Shown here: positions 1-9,277 of the stretch, piece after piece
Numbering within the stretch: the stretch's first letter is position 1
How the letters are laid out: each line of letters starts with the position of its first letter
Assembly: GCA_021324115.1 (NCBI GenBank)
Contig: JAJPJS010000025.1
Coordinates: 326,343 to 390,342 of the forward strand
Length of the DNA stretch: 64,000 bases
Direction of reading: 5' to 3'
Source: Nitrososphaerota archaeon
GTDB taxonomy: Archaea; Thermoproteota; Nitrososphaeria; Conexivisphaerales; DTJL01
Made by a program: the position numbers and the translations under genes
The notes under the pieces: model-generated
The model's input: only the letters and a program-made list of their open reading frames with translations
What the model was told of the DNA's origin: nothing
The model's database searches: none

Positions 1-15
1 TCAGACCCCGATTCC

Positions 16-561
16 ATGCTCGTCCGTAAGATTTACTCTCTTGTTTTCGGGAAACCAAGCAATTTTTCCTGGTTACGCCCAGGGAAGCTGGCGGGGTCTG
101 GGATGCCTTATGGACAAAGGGCATTCCGCTGGCTGAGAGACCATGGTGTCTCAGCCATAATTACCCTCACCGCGGAGGGTCTGGATGAACGCACATTGCA
201 ACAGCTCGGGTATACTTACAATCAGCAACCACTTGTCAACAGGGCCCCTGCAGACCCACCCAAGCTTGACGAGGCCGTGAATTTTATAACTAGTCAACTT
301 GCAGAAGGCCGAAGAGTTCTCGTGCATTGCCAGGCCGGACAGGGAAGAACGGGCATGGTGCTGGCGGCCTATCTGGTAAAGTCTGAAGGTATGTCAGCCG
401 AAGACGCCATTACAGAGGTCAGGCGGCTTCGCCCCGGGTCGCTGAAACGAGCTCCTCAGAGAGAGGCGGTAAAAAGGTATGAGGAGTATCTTCGGTTGGG
501 GGAAAGAGAGAGGTTGCAGACTAAAAGTGAAAAAACGCCTGCGTCTAAATCGGCTCCGTAG
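16..561 (+). CDS. Dual-specificity / protein-tyrosine phosphatase family protein
   Basis: P-loop HCQAGQGRTGMVLAAYL (HCxxGxxR) in a 181-aa ORF. Confidence 0.9.
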   Translation: MLVRKIYSLVFGKPSNFSWLRPGKLAGSGMPYGQRAFRWLRDHGVSAIITLTAEGLDERTLQQLGYTYNQQPLVNRAPADPPKLDEAVNFITSQLAEGRRVLVHCQAGQGRTGMVLAAYLVKSEGMSAEDAITEVRRLRPGSLKRAPQREAVKRYEEYLRLGERERLQTKSEKTPASKSAP

Positions 562-880
562 CCTTCGCGAATGAAATGCTGCCTTCCTTCATCGTTAGCT
601 CATACATGTCATTCACTTCAAAGCGAACCCCAAGCATGTCATACTCATTCTCGGACATTATCATTGTCATTTTGGGGATAACCATATCCCGGATTCCTTG
701 AATGGGAAGGCCGAACCCCTGAAGCTGGGAAAGTATTCCCTGCACCATCTGGGCTTCTTCACCATACCCGCGCTGGGGAGGCTGTCTCCTTCTCACTTCA
801 ACCAATTCTATCTGTTTGCCCAGCTTGCCAGTTTCAGGGTCGGTATAGCTGCTGACTCTGTTCACTTTGATGAGTACCAT
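545..880 (-). CDS. Small conserved archaeal protein, possibly arcadin-1-like
   Basis: 111-aa ORF MVLIKVNRVSSYTDPETGKLGKQIELVEVR...MTMIMSENEYDMLGVRFEVNDMYEL; overall pattern recalls arcadin-1-type proteins (from memory, not verified). Confidence 0.6.
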   Translation of the reverse strand: MVLIKVNRVSSYTDPETGKLGKQIELVEVRRRQPPQRGYGEEAQMVQGILSQLQGFGLPIQGIRDMVIPKMTMIMSENEYDMLGVRFEVNDMYELTMKEGSISFAKATEPI

Positions 881-1670
881 GGAGAGCAGAGAACATTATT
901 ACATTCTTATCCTTTTTGGATGGAGGGTATTTACACCTGCGTAGGTAACCCTGAGAGAGGGATTTTTGATAAACTTCGAAAGCGACGCTTTCAGATAGTG
1001 GACAAATATAAAAGAAGGGGGCTTGCTTAATGGAAACAGGAATGTGTCAAACCTTACTTATGTGAATGATGACAAGCTCATGTTCAAGTTGAACTTAAAT
1101 GTGAAAAGATAGTCTGATTCAGTCCAAATCGACTAAAACACTGCTTAAGTTGCGGAAGATGTTTGAGAAACAACGGAAGCCGGGCAAACATCCAGTTGTC
1201 TTATTTTAGGCATGCCTCCGTCTGCTACAAGAGCAAGAAATGCTGTGAAGAGGGCAGGAACTATTATTTTTCACGCACTGAAAGCTTCGGAATCCTTCTT
1301 TGACTTGAGCTCTGTCCACATTGTGATCATCGAATTCAATGCAAGGAGCACGCCTACAGATGTGACAAATTGTTTAACGCTCGTTCCCTTCCCGCGCCTC
1401 CGCCTATTTATTTTTTATAGGATTACTTTAAGGAATGTTAGCTGCTTTGGCGATGATTGAGGTATCTATTCTTGGCCCGACACTGCTGGTCTACGTCTAT
1501 GTGAGGGGCGCGAGGAATCGCGAAATCAACCCAAAAAGCCTGGATAAGCGAGAAGAAGGAAGAGCTAAACCTCGAGAAACCGTACAGATCAGTAATGTCT
1601 TGACGATAATGGTCTATAGTTTCTGATATTATGTATTTTAGGCAGTAACAAGTCAAGTATTGCTCGGGGT

Positions 1671-1859
1671 ATGAAGGTACTCAAGATACTCTCTATCCTG
1701 CAGATAATCTGCAGTGCTGTAGTCATGCTACTGATTCTCGCAGTCGCGGTCTCGTTCAAGGTGCCGCCTGCCCTGTACCTGTTATTCAGTATCGGCGTCT
1801 TTATATTCTCGATAGCAGGCTACATGGTAAGGGACAGCGAGAAAAAGAATCAGACATAA
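1671..1859 (+). CDS. Small two-TM membrane protein
   Basis: 62-aa ORF with two hydrophobic segments. Confidence 0.5.
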   Translation: MKVLKILSILQIICSAVVMLLILAVAVSFKVPPALYLLFSIGVFIFSIAGYMVRDSEKKNQT

Positions 1860-2201
1860 GGTCCCAGAAGGACATCAATTGAGGTCTCGTTTCTTATACC
1901 TTCATTATCTGTAACGGCAACACAGTAAGTACTCCGCGCCTCCTGCCGGCATGTTGGATCGCTTCCACGCTGGATATGCATATCAACCTACATCAAACTT
2001 CCTGCATTAACGTTCTCTTGGCGGACATGCACGATTGTGTGGGTTTACCTGCCAGTGCCACTCGACTGCGACGATATACAAACGTACTCCATAATGAATA
2101 AATCTAATATGCCTGTCTGATTTTTTCTTCGGGAATAATTTGAGGACGACAACAGGGACAATTACTTTTGGACCCATAGCGAAACCTAGAATCACGCTCC
2201 A

Positions 2202-2408
2202 TCAGTCTTTCTCGGTTATGATTCTCGGCTCCCTGAGTTCATCTACCCGTACATAGTGGTAAATGTTCCTGGCCTTTGTCCTCCTGTCCCTAGGATGCTT
2301 GAACTCCCAGTACCAGTATTCATTCTCCGGATTCTTGCCGGTTCTCTTTACTTTTCTGGGCTTCCAGGCCAGCTTCCCGCACTTCTCACATACATATCTG
2401 GCAGGCAT
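2202..2408 (-). CDS. Small basic protein with one CxxC zinc knuckle
   Basis: 68-aa ORF, MPARYVCEKCGKLAWKPRKVKRTGKN... Confidence 0.5.
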   Translation of the reverse strand: MPARYVCEKCGKLAWKPRKVKRTGKNPENEYWYWEFKHPRDRRTKARNIYHYVRVDELREPRIITEKD

Positions 2409-2410
2409 TC

Positions 2411-2594
2411 GGTGGCAACACTGTCACTTTGTGCCTATTTCTGTTTTTTGCCACCACTTTGGTCTGTCCGCCGAGCGTCATCGTGTTTGGCGGTTTTTTG
2501 CGGTTATCGCCAAAACCGGTGGCAACACCTAAGCCATCCCCATGCTTTGACAAAGATAATATCGGACGTCGTTGCCGGCTGTGGTGGCAACACT
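2411..2594. repeat. Three direct copies of GGTGGCAACAC in intergenic DNA, with an intervening hairpin
   Basis: GGTGGCAACAC near 2412, 2518 and 2583; hairpin CGGTTTT(2491-2497)/AAAACCG(2512-2518). Confidence 0.5.
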
Positions 2595-2812
2595 TTCTAG
2601 TCTTTGTGGAGGCACTTCGGCTGAGGGCGGATTCGAAACGTCTAATGAAGTGCAGACTCATCTTCGGGATATCTGTCAGCTCTGTATGATTTCTCGAACC
2701 TCTCAACCTTTCTTCTATTCCAGTACCAGTAGAGTACGAGGAGAATCAATGCCAGAATGCCGAAGAGGTACGCCGTGATATCCGTCAATTCAAACCATCT
2801 CTTTGTCTTGTG

Positions 2813-3775
2813 TCACAACCTTCTTAGCTTTTCCTGAACGGAATCGATACCGACTGATTCGACAACTTCGGATATCACAGCATTCTGAGAGCAACCCGCA
2901 ACCGCCATCGCCCTTGTGGTTGCGTATGCACCGCAGTTTCCCCTTGAATCGAGGACGATGGCACCTGCACTGCCCCGGCCGAACAATCTCTTCATCTCCT
3001 GTAACTCTCGAATGAGTACCATGTAAGGATCAACCCTGCCATCAAGGTCCCAGACAACTCTTGATGAAAGAGAATACCTCATTATATCTTCTCCCTCTCC
3101 GGTGGCCGAGACCGCTCCTTTGCCATTCATCGCATAGAAACCCGCTCCACATACCGGGCTATCGCCGATCCTTCCTGGCAGTTTGAATGCAGTTCCCCCG
3201 GTGCTTGTTGCGGCCGCAAGATTTCCATTTTCATCGATCGCGACAGCTCCGATTGTGTCCCTGACTGGTGGAAGCCGGTACTTAACAGGTAAAGTACGGA
3301 TCCATTTCTCCTTTGAGATGTATTGTTTCATTCTTCTATTGATGATATCTTTCCTAGCTTTGTCAACTTTCAGCTTGGAATACAAGCCGTACCCCTTTGC
3401 CAGGATTTCAGCTCCCCTTCCCGATATGAGCACATGGCGGGTATCGGTCATGATTTTGCGGGCCAGCTCTACTGGATTCGGCACGTTTCTTACCGAAGCA
3501 ACAGCACCAGCGCCTAATGTACGACCATCCATAAGTCCTGCATCAAGCTCGATATCGTACTCGATGTTAGGATATGCACCACTACCTGCATTGAATTTAC
3601 CCGAATCCTCCATCAAGGTAATCGCGGCAACCACTGCGTCCACCGAGGAGCCTTTCTTCATAATTCTTAATCCTTCGATCACTGCAGCTTTCATTTCCCC
3701 TCTAGCCTGTTCAACAGTTTTCGGTTCGACGTTCCACTCTCCTGCACCACCATGCACGAGTATCTTGGGTTTCAT
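2813..3775 (-). CDS. Isoaspartyl peptidase / L-asparaginase (Ntn-hydrolase, plant-type)
   Basis: MKPKILVHGGAGEW start, nucleophile context RDTIGAVAIDENGNLAAATSTGG; 320 aa. Confidence 0.93.
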   Translation of the reverse strand: MKPKILVHGGAGEWNVEPKTVEQARGEMKAAVIEGLRIMKKGSSVDAVVAAITLMEDSGKFNAGSGAYPNIEYDIELDAGLMDGRTLGAGAVASVRNVPNPVELARKIMTDTRHVLISGRGAEILAKGYGLYSKLKVDKARKDIINRRMKQYISKEKWIRTLPVKYRLPPVRDTIGAVAIDENGNLAAATSTGGTAFKLPGRIGDSPVCGAGFYAMNGKGAVSATGEGEDIMRYSLSSRVVWDLDGRVDPYMVLIRELQEMKRLFGRGSAGAIVLDSRGNCGAYATTRAMAVAGCSQNAVISEVVESVGIDSVQEKLRRL

Positions 3776-4968
3776 TTCAGTTCGTCTTCTCCTCTCTTTC
3801 TACCAATCCGTTGATTCTTCTCATTTCTGGGAATCCTGACCTTATAGAGACAGTTGTGTACGAGTGCGTTTGAAACAAGGTAACATCCGTCACTCGTTTC
3901 AAGATTATAAACAGGACCGGAAAAATGAAATCTCCTTACATGGGTCACAGGGACCCAGAATCCACTTCTGCCTTTCAGTGTGCCCTCTTTCGAAAAATCA
4001 ATTGAATAAAGATCGGGGTCCGTATTTAGCGATGTGTCCGCAGGTGCTTCGTCTTCATCAGGTTTAACCCGATGCAGTGCCGCAAACCTGCCCAGCCCTG
4101 CATACATCAATTGAATCTGAGTTGCCAGTACTGCGGATGAAACAATACGACGATGAGAATTCGACCGACTAACGGGACAATTCGAAAGAAGGCCCTCAAG
4201 AAATGCCCTTCTTACAGATATGTCCGGATGAAGTAAAATGTCTTGAGGTATGAAGAGCTCCTGGTTCGTATCAACCGCGCCTTCTTTGCTCAGGCTGTGT
4301 GACATCAGCAGAAGGCTAGCGGAAAACTCGGATATATTGAGCGAGGACCTATCGTCCTTTGTCACAAGCCGGCGAGTCTGCGAATCAGGTGAAAAAGAAG
4401 ATGATATACCAGAATAATTAGCCCATTGCGTCGTCATCTGCTGTGCAAGTGCCCTACCCTCAGATTTTGCGTCTTCAATGGATATACCTGACCTCAAATC
4501 TTCATTTGACCAATTGGTCGTCTTCTCCGATATTACGTCCGCTTCTGTTCCCTTGTGAGGCAGATGATGTGTATGATTGTGGAGAGAAGGCACCAGTAGA
4601 TAGTCGACCCTTTCGGCGCCGGATCCCGCGGGCATCAGTTTATACGCCGGTAACCAGTGAGCCTTTTGCAGCCTTCCGTCTGTACGGTGTGAGACGAACA
4701 AAGGATGTTCAGGCGTCACCCTGAAATCAAGGAGCCCAAGTGCTCCTATTACCAGTATGTCACCGTCGTATCGGTGCCTATTTACCCTTAGAACTCGCCC
4801 GGCTCCAGTTCTATCATATATTATATCATACGTCTTCATCATTGATATCGGTACCCGGCTTCCACCCACAACTGTGTCTCCTGGAAAGCACTTTGGACAG
4901 GTAGCATAATATTCGCTTTTACCCCGATAATTCCAGTTATATCCACAGTGGGCACAGCTCAGTTGCAC
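3772..4968 (-). CDS. Mini zinc-ribbon protein (52-aa extein) interrupted by an intein
   Basis: N-extein MQLSCAHCGYNWNYRGKSEYYATCPK, C-extein CLYKVRIPRNEKNQRIGRKRGEDELK; overlaps the asparaginase start by 4 nt. Confidence 0.88.
   Translation of the reverse strand: MQLSCAHCGYNWNYRGKSEYYATCPKCFPGDTVVGGSRVPISMMKTYDIIYDRTGAGRVLRVNRHRYDGDILVIGALGLLDFRVTPEHPLFVSHRTDGRLQKAHWLPAYKLMPAGSGAERVDYLLVPSLHNHTHHLPHKGTEADVISEKTTNWSNEDLRSGISIEDAKSEGRALAQQMTTQWANYSGISSSFSPDSQTRRLVTKDDRSSLNISEFSASLLLMSHSLSKEGAVDTNQELFIPQDILLHPDISVRRAFLEGLLSNCPVSRSNSHRRIVSSAVLATQIQLMYAGLGRFAALHRVKPDEDEAPADTSLNTDPDLYSIDFSKEGTLKGRSGFWVPVTHVRRFHFSGPVYNLETSDGCYLVSNALVHNCLYKVRIPRNEKNQRIGRKRGEDELK
3853..4890 (-). mobile_element. Intein (346 aa) with a degenerate LAGLIDADG-type endonuclease region
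   Basis: Block A CFPGDTVVGG, block B VTPEHPLFVS, block F/G VYNLETSDGCYLVSNALVHN|C; decayed DOD-like segment RRAFLEGLLSNCPVSRSNSHRRIVSSAVLATQIQLMYAGLGRFAAL. Confidence 0.9.
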
Positions 4969-5255
4969 AGGTCTGATGCACTACCTACCTACTTACCTAC
5001 CAGCTATTTATCGATTTAGTCACAGGGACATCATGGTGTATACCCTGTCAAAACCCATGATAACATAGCTCTGCGTACTTGCAACATTTGTTTTCCAACC
5101 CTTTTGCTATTCCGTTTGCAGGGAGGGTTCTCCGGTCGATCCAGTCTTATGATTGCTGCACAAAAGTAGCGAGGGTAAGGATTGTCCTTCTAGGGCCGAG
5201 GTCCTCAGATTAGTTTATCTGATTCCTTGGAATAATATCGGCTAGGGCGGTTCCA

Positions 5256-5801
5256 GTGCCCGATAGCTGGCTCGAAGAGATTGACGAATTCAGGTCGGCG
5301 AGAGAAGAAATCGTCCGGTCGTTAGTCTCTTCGCTTCGTTCAAAGGCGCAAGGAAAACTTTACAGGGGTTTGATCTATTATCCTCCTGACCCCCGTTTCA
5401 AGGTTAAGGGAAGCTTCGATCATTATGCCACTCCAATCAGGACTGAACTGGAAACCAGTAAGGGAGGGTCGGAACAGTGGTTGCTCATAGGAAGGATTAA
5501 TTTTAGTTTGAATGGCAAAGATATCACGCTCAACGCCTACAGATCAGAGAGTACAACAGGTAAGAGCGTCTTCGTACCATTCAAAGACTCGACTTCAGGG
5601 GTCAAAACCAGCGAAACCGGGAGGTATCTAAAGATAGAAACTGGCGAAGGCGGAAGGGTCATACTGGATTTCAACTATTCATGCAACCCGGACTGTGTTT
5701 ACAATCCAACACTATCCTCGCCGATTCCACCGCCCGAGAACTCCATTCCCGTGGCTATTGAAGCAGGTGAAATTGGTCCCGACTTTGCACCAGATGAGTA
5801 G
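5256..5801 (+). CDS. DUF1684-type protein
   Basis: C-terminal hallmark RYLKIETGEGGRVILDFNYSCNPDCVYNPTLSSPIPPPENSIPVAIEAGE; GTG start. Confidence 0.8.
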   Translation: MPDSWLEEIDEFRSAREEIVRSLVSSLRSKAQGKLYRGLIYYPPDPRFKVKGSFDHYATPIRTELETSKGGSEQWLLIGRINFSLNGKDITLNAYRSESTTGKSVFVPFKDSTSGVKTSETGRYLKIETGEGGRVILDFNYSCNPDCVYNPTLSSPIPPPENSIPVAIEAGEIGPDFAPDE

Positions 5802-5822
5802 GCGTGCGAGCTGTTATTCTGC

Positions 5823-6266
5823 TCAATCCGTAAGTGCTTTGTCCGTCGCCCGCAATCTGCGCGCTAGAGTCTTTAGAAGTTCGATCGCAACTTTTGGTTC
5901 TGAAAGAACAAGCGCCTCCCATTGCCATGCGGTCATGATGAGGCAAGTCGTGGGCTTTGTGGCGACGACATCCGCCGATCGTGGATACTTGTCCAGAAGG
6001 GACATTTCTCCAAAGAATTGCCCTCTTCCTAGCTTGGTGAGGACCTTGCTCTTTCTCCTTACTTCCACTTCGCCATCCAGTATCAGGTAGAACGCGACGC
6101 TGACTTCCCCTTCCTTCTCAATGAGGTCACCTGCGTTGTACTTCTTTTCTTTGAGTTCCTTCGCAAGGTTCTTCAGCTGTTTATCATTGAATGAGGAAAA
6201 TAGGGTGGAAGACTTCAGGAGTTCGATCGCTGAGTTTGCCTGCTCTCCCTTTTGTGGGTTGGGCAC
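5823..6266 (-). CDS. Cyclic nucleotide-binding (Crp-like) domain protein
   Basis: GDLIEKEGEVSVAFYLILDGEVEVRR...GRGQFFGEMSLLDKYPRSADVVATKPT. Confidence 0.9.
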   Translation of the reverse strand: MPNPQKGEQANSAIELLKSSTLFSSFNDKQLKNLAKELKEKKYNAGDLIEKEGEVSVAFYLILDGEVEVRRKSKVLTKLGRGQFFGEMSLLDKYPRSADVVATKPTTCLIMTAWQWEALVLSEPKVAIELLKTLARRLRATDKALTD

Positions 6267-6361
6267 GTTTTCATTCTTTCGGTGGGGGTTTATTTAAACG
6301 CTTATGTTACCTGAATCCTTGGTTTGTATCGTCCTTATTAACTTCAGCGGGCTTGGTGCCC

Positions 6362-6691
6362 ATGGCTCAAAATCTTGAACTAAGGGTTCGAGTAACTGGT
6401 GTAGCACAGTTCGACCTGACTAAACCGATTCTCCCGCCCGGTCTGGACACCGGTCGGGTATTCATCACATTGGTGCCCGTAGTTGAAACCGAAAGGTTGT
6501 CGGAAGGTTCAGGTGAAGAAGAAACTCACCACACGCAACGCCTTCGCCACATACTGACGCCTGGCATATTTGAACCGCCAAATCCTATGGTAATCTACAT
6601 GAGTGACAGAGAATACTCCCTTCTGGGTAGTCCGTCTGTTGGCGAAGAGTTGCTCCTCAAGGTTGGCTTGTTTGAGAAGAAGACACGTTAG
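6362..6691 (+). CDS. Small protein resembling the 545..880 product (possible paralogue)
   Basis: 109 aa from ATG 6362; C-terminal PNPMVIYMSDREYSLLGSPSVGEELLLKVG compares with PKMTMIMSENEYDMLGVRFEVNDMYELTMKEG. Confidence 0.6.
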   Translation: MAQNLELRVRVTGVAQFDLTKPILPPGLDTGRVFITLVPVVETERLSEGSGEEETHHTQRLRHILTPGIFEPPNPMVIYMSDREYSLLGSPSVGEELLLKVGLFEKKTR

Positions 6692-6793
6692 GCCAATAGG
6701 CTCGCTTGTGGTACCATATTGCGTCATCGCTGATGTAAATTTAGGTGAACCGACGCTTGCATGTCAAATCATCCGACTTGGCATCGGTCTCCC

Positions 6794-7552
6794 CTATTTC
6801 ATATCCTCAAACTGAGGCTTTTCACGAACGATTGTAAGTAGAAGGTCGAAGAAGCGAGCGAGCTCTGCCATGAAATCGCGTTTGATCAGATTGGGGTTGA
6901 AGTTCTCGAAGAATGAGATCAATTCATTCTGCCTGCTTCTCAGACCCCTGCTTACACCTGCGAGGAATTCTTCGTTCGACCTGGCCATATGGCCTTGCGG
7001 GTCAAGCATGTTCCTTCTTTTGAGCGAAGATATTGCAAACGCATTCCGAACAAGGGAGGAAGCATCGTATATCGGATCGCCCGTTGGTCTGTTGGTTATC
7101 CATGACTCGAAGAATTTTTGCACCAACTTCTTTTCCCTATCGTTCATAACATCAAACACGATATCGTCCACGATAATGTTCTGCAGGTGGCTGAAGCTCT
7201 CCAGAAGGTAAGCTGTTTCCCTTTCACTCAAGCCTTCAACTTCCTTGTATCTTGCCAGGTAAGACTCCACCATCCCTAGATCGTGTGAAGGGAGTGCTCT
7301 CTCCGTAGAATAGATGTGTGAAAGCTCATGAAATAGGAATCCGCCAAGCATCTCGGAATCCAGTGCCCATTCTGAGGCTACGATGTAGTGCACGCCTCTC
7401 TTTTCTTCGGCATATCCCATGAACTCCAGTGAAGAGTCAACAACTAACTTTACCTTACCATCTATCCTGTAACCGGCTTTGTTCATTCTTTCAATGGCCC
7501 ATGTGAGGGCTGATTGCAGCGCATTATCGCTCTTTGCCAATTTAATCTTCAT
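6794..7552 (-). CDS. Predicted zincin-like metalloprotease
   Basis: HExxH motif GGFLFHELSHIYSTERA in a 252-aa ORF. Confidence 0.75.
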   Translation of the reverse strand: MKIKLAKSDNALQSALTWAIERMNKAGYRIDGKVKLVVDSSLEFMGYAEEKRGVHYIVASEWALDSEMLGGFLFHELSHIYSTERALPSHDLGMVESYLARYKEVEGLSERETAYLLESFSHLQNIIVDDIVFDVMNDREKKLVQKFFESWITNRPTGDPIYDASSLVRNAFAISSLKRRNMLDPQGHMARSNEEFLAGVSRGLRSRQNELISFFENFNPNLIKRDFMAELARFFDLLLTIVREKPQFEDMK

Positions 7553-7614
7553 GCCTCTTCTTTTGGGTTTCAGATGGAAAGGGATTTGAAGTGTACACTG
7601 AAAGTACTTTCTCT

Positions 7615-8142
7615 TCAGTCAGGATATTCGAGCTCCTGGAGCGCCTTCGCGCTGAGTAAGCTTTCACCCACTATCGCCCTCTGACTAATTATTCCCAATG
7701 GTTTCCCATTCTCCGTCACAAGGAGGCGTCTTATCCCTTTTTCGCCCATCAGTTTCATGGCATCTTTGACAGGTGTATCCGAAGATACGGTGAGCACGGG
7801 TGAAGACATTATCTTTCTCAAGGTTATAGTGGAGGGTACCAGATTTTCCGCAGCGACCTTGTAGAGTATGTCCCTCTCGGTAACAATCCCCACAGGCTTC
7901 CCCCGGTTCATAACGATAGTGCTCCCCAGGTTCAGCTCTCTCATCTTCTCCGCTGCGGTTAGGACCGTCTCTCCGGCTTCCAGTTGCAAGAAGTCTCTGC
8001 GCGTGAATTCCTTGACAACGGGTACTTTCTTCTCTTGGTGCCTCAGCCAAATGCCCATCGAATAATGGCAGGACGGGCACTCGTCTGGAGGATCCTTGCT
8101 CTGGACTACTCGTCCACATTTGTAACATTCCCACTTAGGCAA
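7615..8142 (-). CDS. Rubredoxin/zinc-ribbon plus tandem CBS domain protein
   Basis: N-terminal CYKCGRVVQSKDPPDECPSC followed by two CBS repeats (GIVTERDIL, GIISQRAIV). Confidence 0.88.
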   Translation of the reverse strand: MPKWECYKCGRVVQSKDPPDECPSCHYSMGIWLRHQEKKVPVVKEFTRRDFLQLEAGETVLTAAEKMRELNLGSTIVMNRGKPVGIVTERDILYKVAAENLVPSTITLRKIMSSPVLTVSSDTPVKDAMKLMGEKGIRRLLVTENGKPLGIISQRAIVGESLLSAKALQELEYPD

Positions 8143-8373
8143 TGCTTACTCATGTACAAATCGGCGGCTACTTATACATTGATTAGGATGCTTGCGTAGG
8201 TGAGCTGAAACCCATCTGAGCTGACGCTCTATCCGACGTGTGATATGACTTCTGTGAAACATATAATTCCTATTCTGTTTCACTGGTGGATAAAACAGGT
8301 TCACCTGCAAATCAACTGTTCTTTTCATGCATCGTAAATATCCCACGAACAGACTGTTCATCAGTGTGTCATT

Positions 8374-8634
8374 ATGGAGACAATAACGGAATTCGTCGGA
8401 AGAAAGTCCGCATATCAGGAAACCATAAGGTCTCTTGAAACTCAAAAACAGGTGCTGGCGAACCAGGTTGCTGAACTTCGCGAAAGGGTCGAAGCGCTCG
8501 AACTGCAGAGACAGATTGCAATCCTGAGAAACGAAGTAGATTCCTTACAGGCAGAAAAGGAATCGTTATCCAAGCGCGCATCTATCTACACCAGCACTTC
8601 GCCTAACGAACCCACCGAAGACCCACAGCTTTAG
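8374..8634 (+). CDS. Small coiled-coil protein
   Basis: 86-aa ORF with heptad-like EALELQRQIAILRNEVDSLQAEKESL. Confidence 0.55.
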   Translation: METITEFVGRKSAYQETIRSLETQKQVLANQVAELRERVEALELQRQIAILRNEVDSLQAEKESLSKRASIYTSTSPNEPTEDPQL

Positions 8635-8696
8635 AAATAGACATCTGAACGATCTCACATCCTTTTTGTTTTTCTTCATCGACGTCTTAGTATCCT

Positions 8697-9218
8697 CTAG
8701 GGTCTCGGAGCACGATCCTGCACCTGCTGATATTCCGGGTTGTTTCTGAGAAATTCGAGGTTAAACAGGGAAGTTGCAGCAGAATTTTTGACTATCTCGT
8801 CCGGGTCGCCAAGAGCCTGTTCCAGAAAGGTCCTCGAGCTCTGGCTTCCGATGGAGCCAAGGGCGGCTGCGGACTCGTGTCTTACGATTGCATCTGGATC
8901 ATGTAGCATTGCTTGTATGAGTGCTTTATTGGCTGACGATAGCCCGATCTGTCCCATGGAAAACGCAGCTTCATGTCTTACGAGAGGATCCGGATCGTTC
9001 AAGAGAACGTCGGACAGGGCTTCGACCGAACGTTCACGCCCAAGTTCGGCAAGTATAGTGACTGCATGCACCCTTAACACAAGACTGGATTCTTCCTTGA
9101 GCACCTTTATGAAGTAATCCTCAGACCCGGTTTTGTATTCCTCTTCCATTTTCTTCATTATGCCCAAGCATCTCTCTTTGTCATCTATCAGCGTAGAGGT
9201 GTACACGCCAAACGGCAC
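8697..9218 (-). CDS. HEAT-repeat protein
   Basis: Repeats of LxDPDPLVRHEAAFSMGQIG type; GTG start. Confidence 0.88.
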   Translation of the reverse strand: MPFGVYTSTLIDDKERCLGIMKKMEEEYKTGSEDYFIKVLKEESSLVLRVHAVTILAELGRERSVEALSDVLLNDPDPLVRHEAAFSMGQIGLSSANKALIQAMLHDPDAIVRHESAAALGSIGSQSSRTFLEQALGDPDEIVKNSAATSLFNLEFLRNNPEYQQVQDRAPRP

Positions 9219-9255
9219 GTCTGAGGGCGATTTAAATTAACAACCGCATAAATGC

Positions 9256-9277
9256 AAATATAGGACATCCTATATTT
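9256..9277. promoter_or_regulatory. 22-bp perfect palindrome, probable PadR operator
   Basis: AAATATAGGA-CA-TCCTATATTT, 10-bp perfect arms ending 1 nt before the first possible start of the padR-like ORF. Confidence 0.8.

Noticed and set aside
698-1460. ORFs 698..1030 and 1212..1460
   Set aside because: The first is antisense to the arcadin-like gene; the second has no coding-like composition. I leave 900-1670 unexplained.
2256-2778. Overlapping short ORFs in the GGTGGCAACAC repeat region
   Set aside because: Several frames open at once through a repetitive intergenic segment; no domain signatures.
3183-3839. 218-aa plus-strand ORF
   Set aside because: Antisense to the asparaginase and the intein C-terminus; composition typical of a shadow frame.
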